From NCBI GenBank assembly GCA_934631995.1, contig CAKTYF010000022.1:1-22586 (forward strand): a DNA stretch of 22,586 bases, read 5' to 3'. Within the stretch, counting starts at the first letter, position 1. Every line of letters begins with the position of its first letter. The notes under the pieces are model-generated. The model worked only from the letters and a program-made list of their open reading frames with translations, did not search any database and was not told where the DNA came from. Origin of the DNA: an uncultured Eggerthellaceae bacterium. GTDB lineage: Bacteria; Actinomycetota; Coriobacteriia; Coriobacteriales; Eggerthellaceae. The translations under genes were made by a program, and so were the position numbers. Positions 22,389 to 22,586 of this stretch are shown piece by piece.

Positions 22389-22586
22389 TATGCCTGCTCC
22401 AGCTTCATATCGCCGTCTTTGATCCATCCTATTTTACGCAGCAGCTGGGCAAAAATCCAAGACAAAATTGCAGGCAGAACAATGCAAATCAGAACAAGAC
22501 CCGCCCAATCAAACGCCGTGATACTAGCCATGGTGCCCGCTTCGATGTTAGCAAGCCAACCCGTGTACACGCCCAAGGGGCCTACC
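22388..22586 (-). CDS. Membrane protein C-terminus (partial; possible vitamin transporter component)
   Basis: Only the last 65 residues of a protein are present; the reading frame is open to the right edge. It ends with a transmembrane helix (FDWAGLVLICIVLPAILSWIFA), a basic stretch LLRKIGWIK and a short acidic tail (DGDMKLEQA), and before that a Gly-rich segment (GPLGVYTGWL) typical of transporter helices. It shares a TAATG stop/start with the niaR gene, so by context it may be a niacin transporter such as an ECF S-component. The family is not recognisable from this fragment. Confidence 0.7.
   Translation of the reverse strand, partial: VGPLGVYTGWLANIEAGTMASITAFDWAGLVLICIVLPAILSWIFAQLLRKIGWIKDGDMKLEQA

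Overview
The window looks like part of the chromosome of a Gram-positive actinobacterium, most likely an anaerobic member of the Coriobacteriia (Eggerthellales type). This rests on roughly 50% GC, frequent GTG/TTG starts with AAGGAG-type ribosome binding sites, a MurT/GatD peptidoglycan amidation enzyme, a DUF6541 membrane protein, and a GT2 + DUF2304 gene pair. No rRNA, tRNA, CRISPR array or intact mobile element was seen. The genus is an inference; no database was searched.

Left part (1-4850): a minus-strand operon reads, in transcription order, tandem-domain SAM methyltransferase, lipoprotein solute-binding protein, DppB/OppB-type permease, DppC/OppC-type permease (cut by the window edge). 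Its promoter (TTTACA-17-TATGAT) lies inside a strikingly ordered array of TGTTAC half-sites. Middle-left (4950-8300): a divergent plus-strand operon encodes a MarR-family regulator with two look-alike inverted-repeat operators at its promoter, an iron-type alcohol dehydrogenase and a class-3-type aldehyde dehydrogenase. This is probably a self-regulated aldehyde/alcohol conversion unit.

Centre (8340-13660): a cell-envelope glycan cluster holds two large polytopic membrane proteins that look like GT-C glycosyltransferases (DUF6541-like and DUF6020-like, divergent), then a DUF2304 membrane protein and a polyprenyl-phosphate-type GT2 glycosyltransferase. A CorA-type Mg2+ channel, perhaps translated from a leaderless mRNA, and a cytoplasmic-looking BspA-type leucine-rich repeat protein follow (14017-16031).

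Right part (16032-22586): a ~700 nt intergenic region carries an intrinsic terminator with a C-rich loop (candidate sRNA or leader). Next comes a single-polypeptide MurT-GatD fusion, which is normally two proteins, followed by a glutamine-dependent asparagine synthetase-type amidotransferase of the LtsA/AsnB size class. Together these could form a peptidoglycan amidation unit. After asnB there are four AT-rich quasi-palindromic elements (AAATAGGAGGAAAT...), then a minus-strand NiaR-type (HTH + 3H) repressor translationally coupled (TAATG) to a partial membrane protein.

The most interesting items are the MurT-GatD fusion and its neighbour, the symmetric TGTTAC operator array in front of the double methyltransferase/ABC operon, the four-copy palindrome family at 21343-21622, and the C-rich-loop terminator at 16556-16594. 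Several conserved proteins also carry Ala/Ser/Thr/Pro-rich low-complexity tails or linkers.
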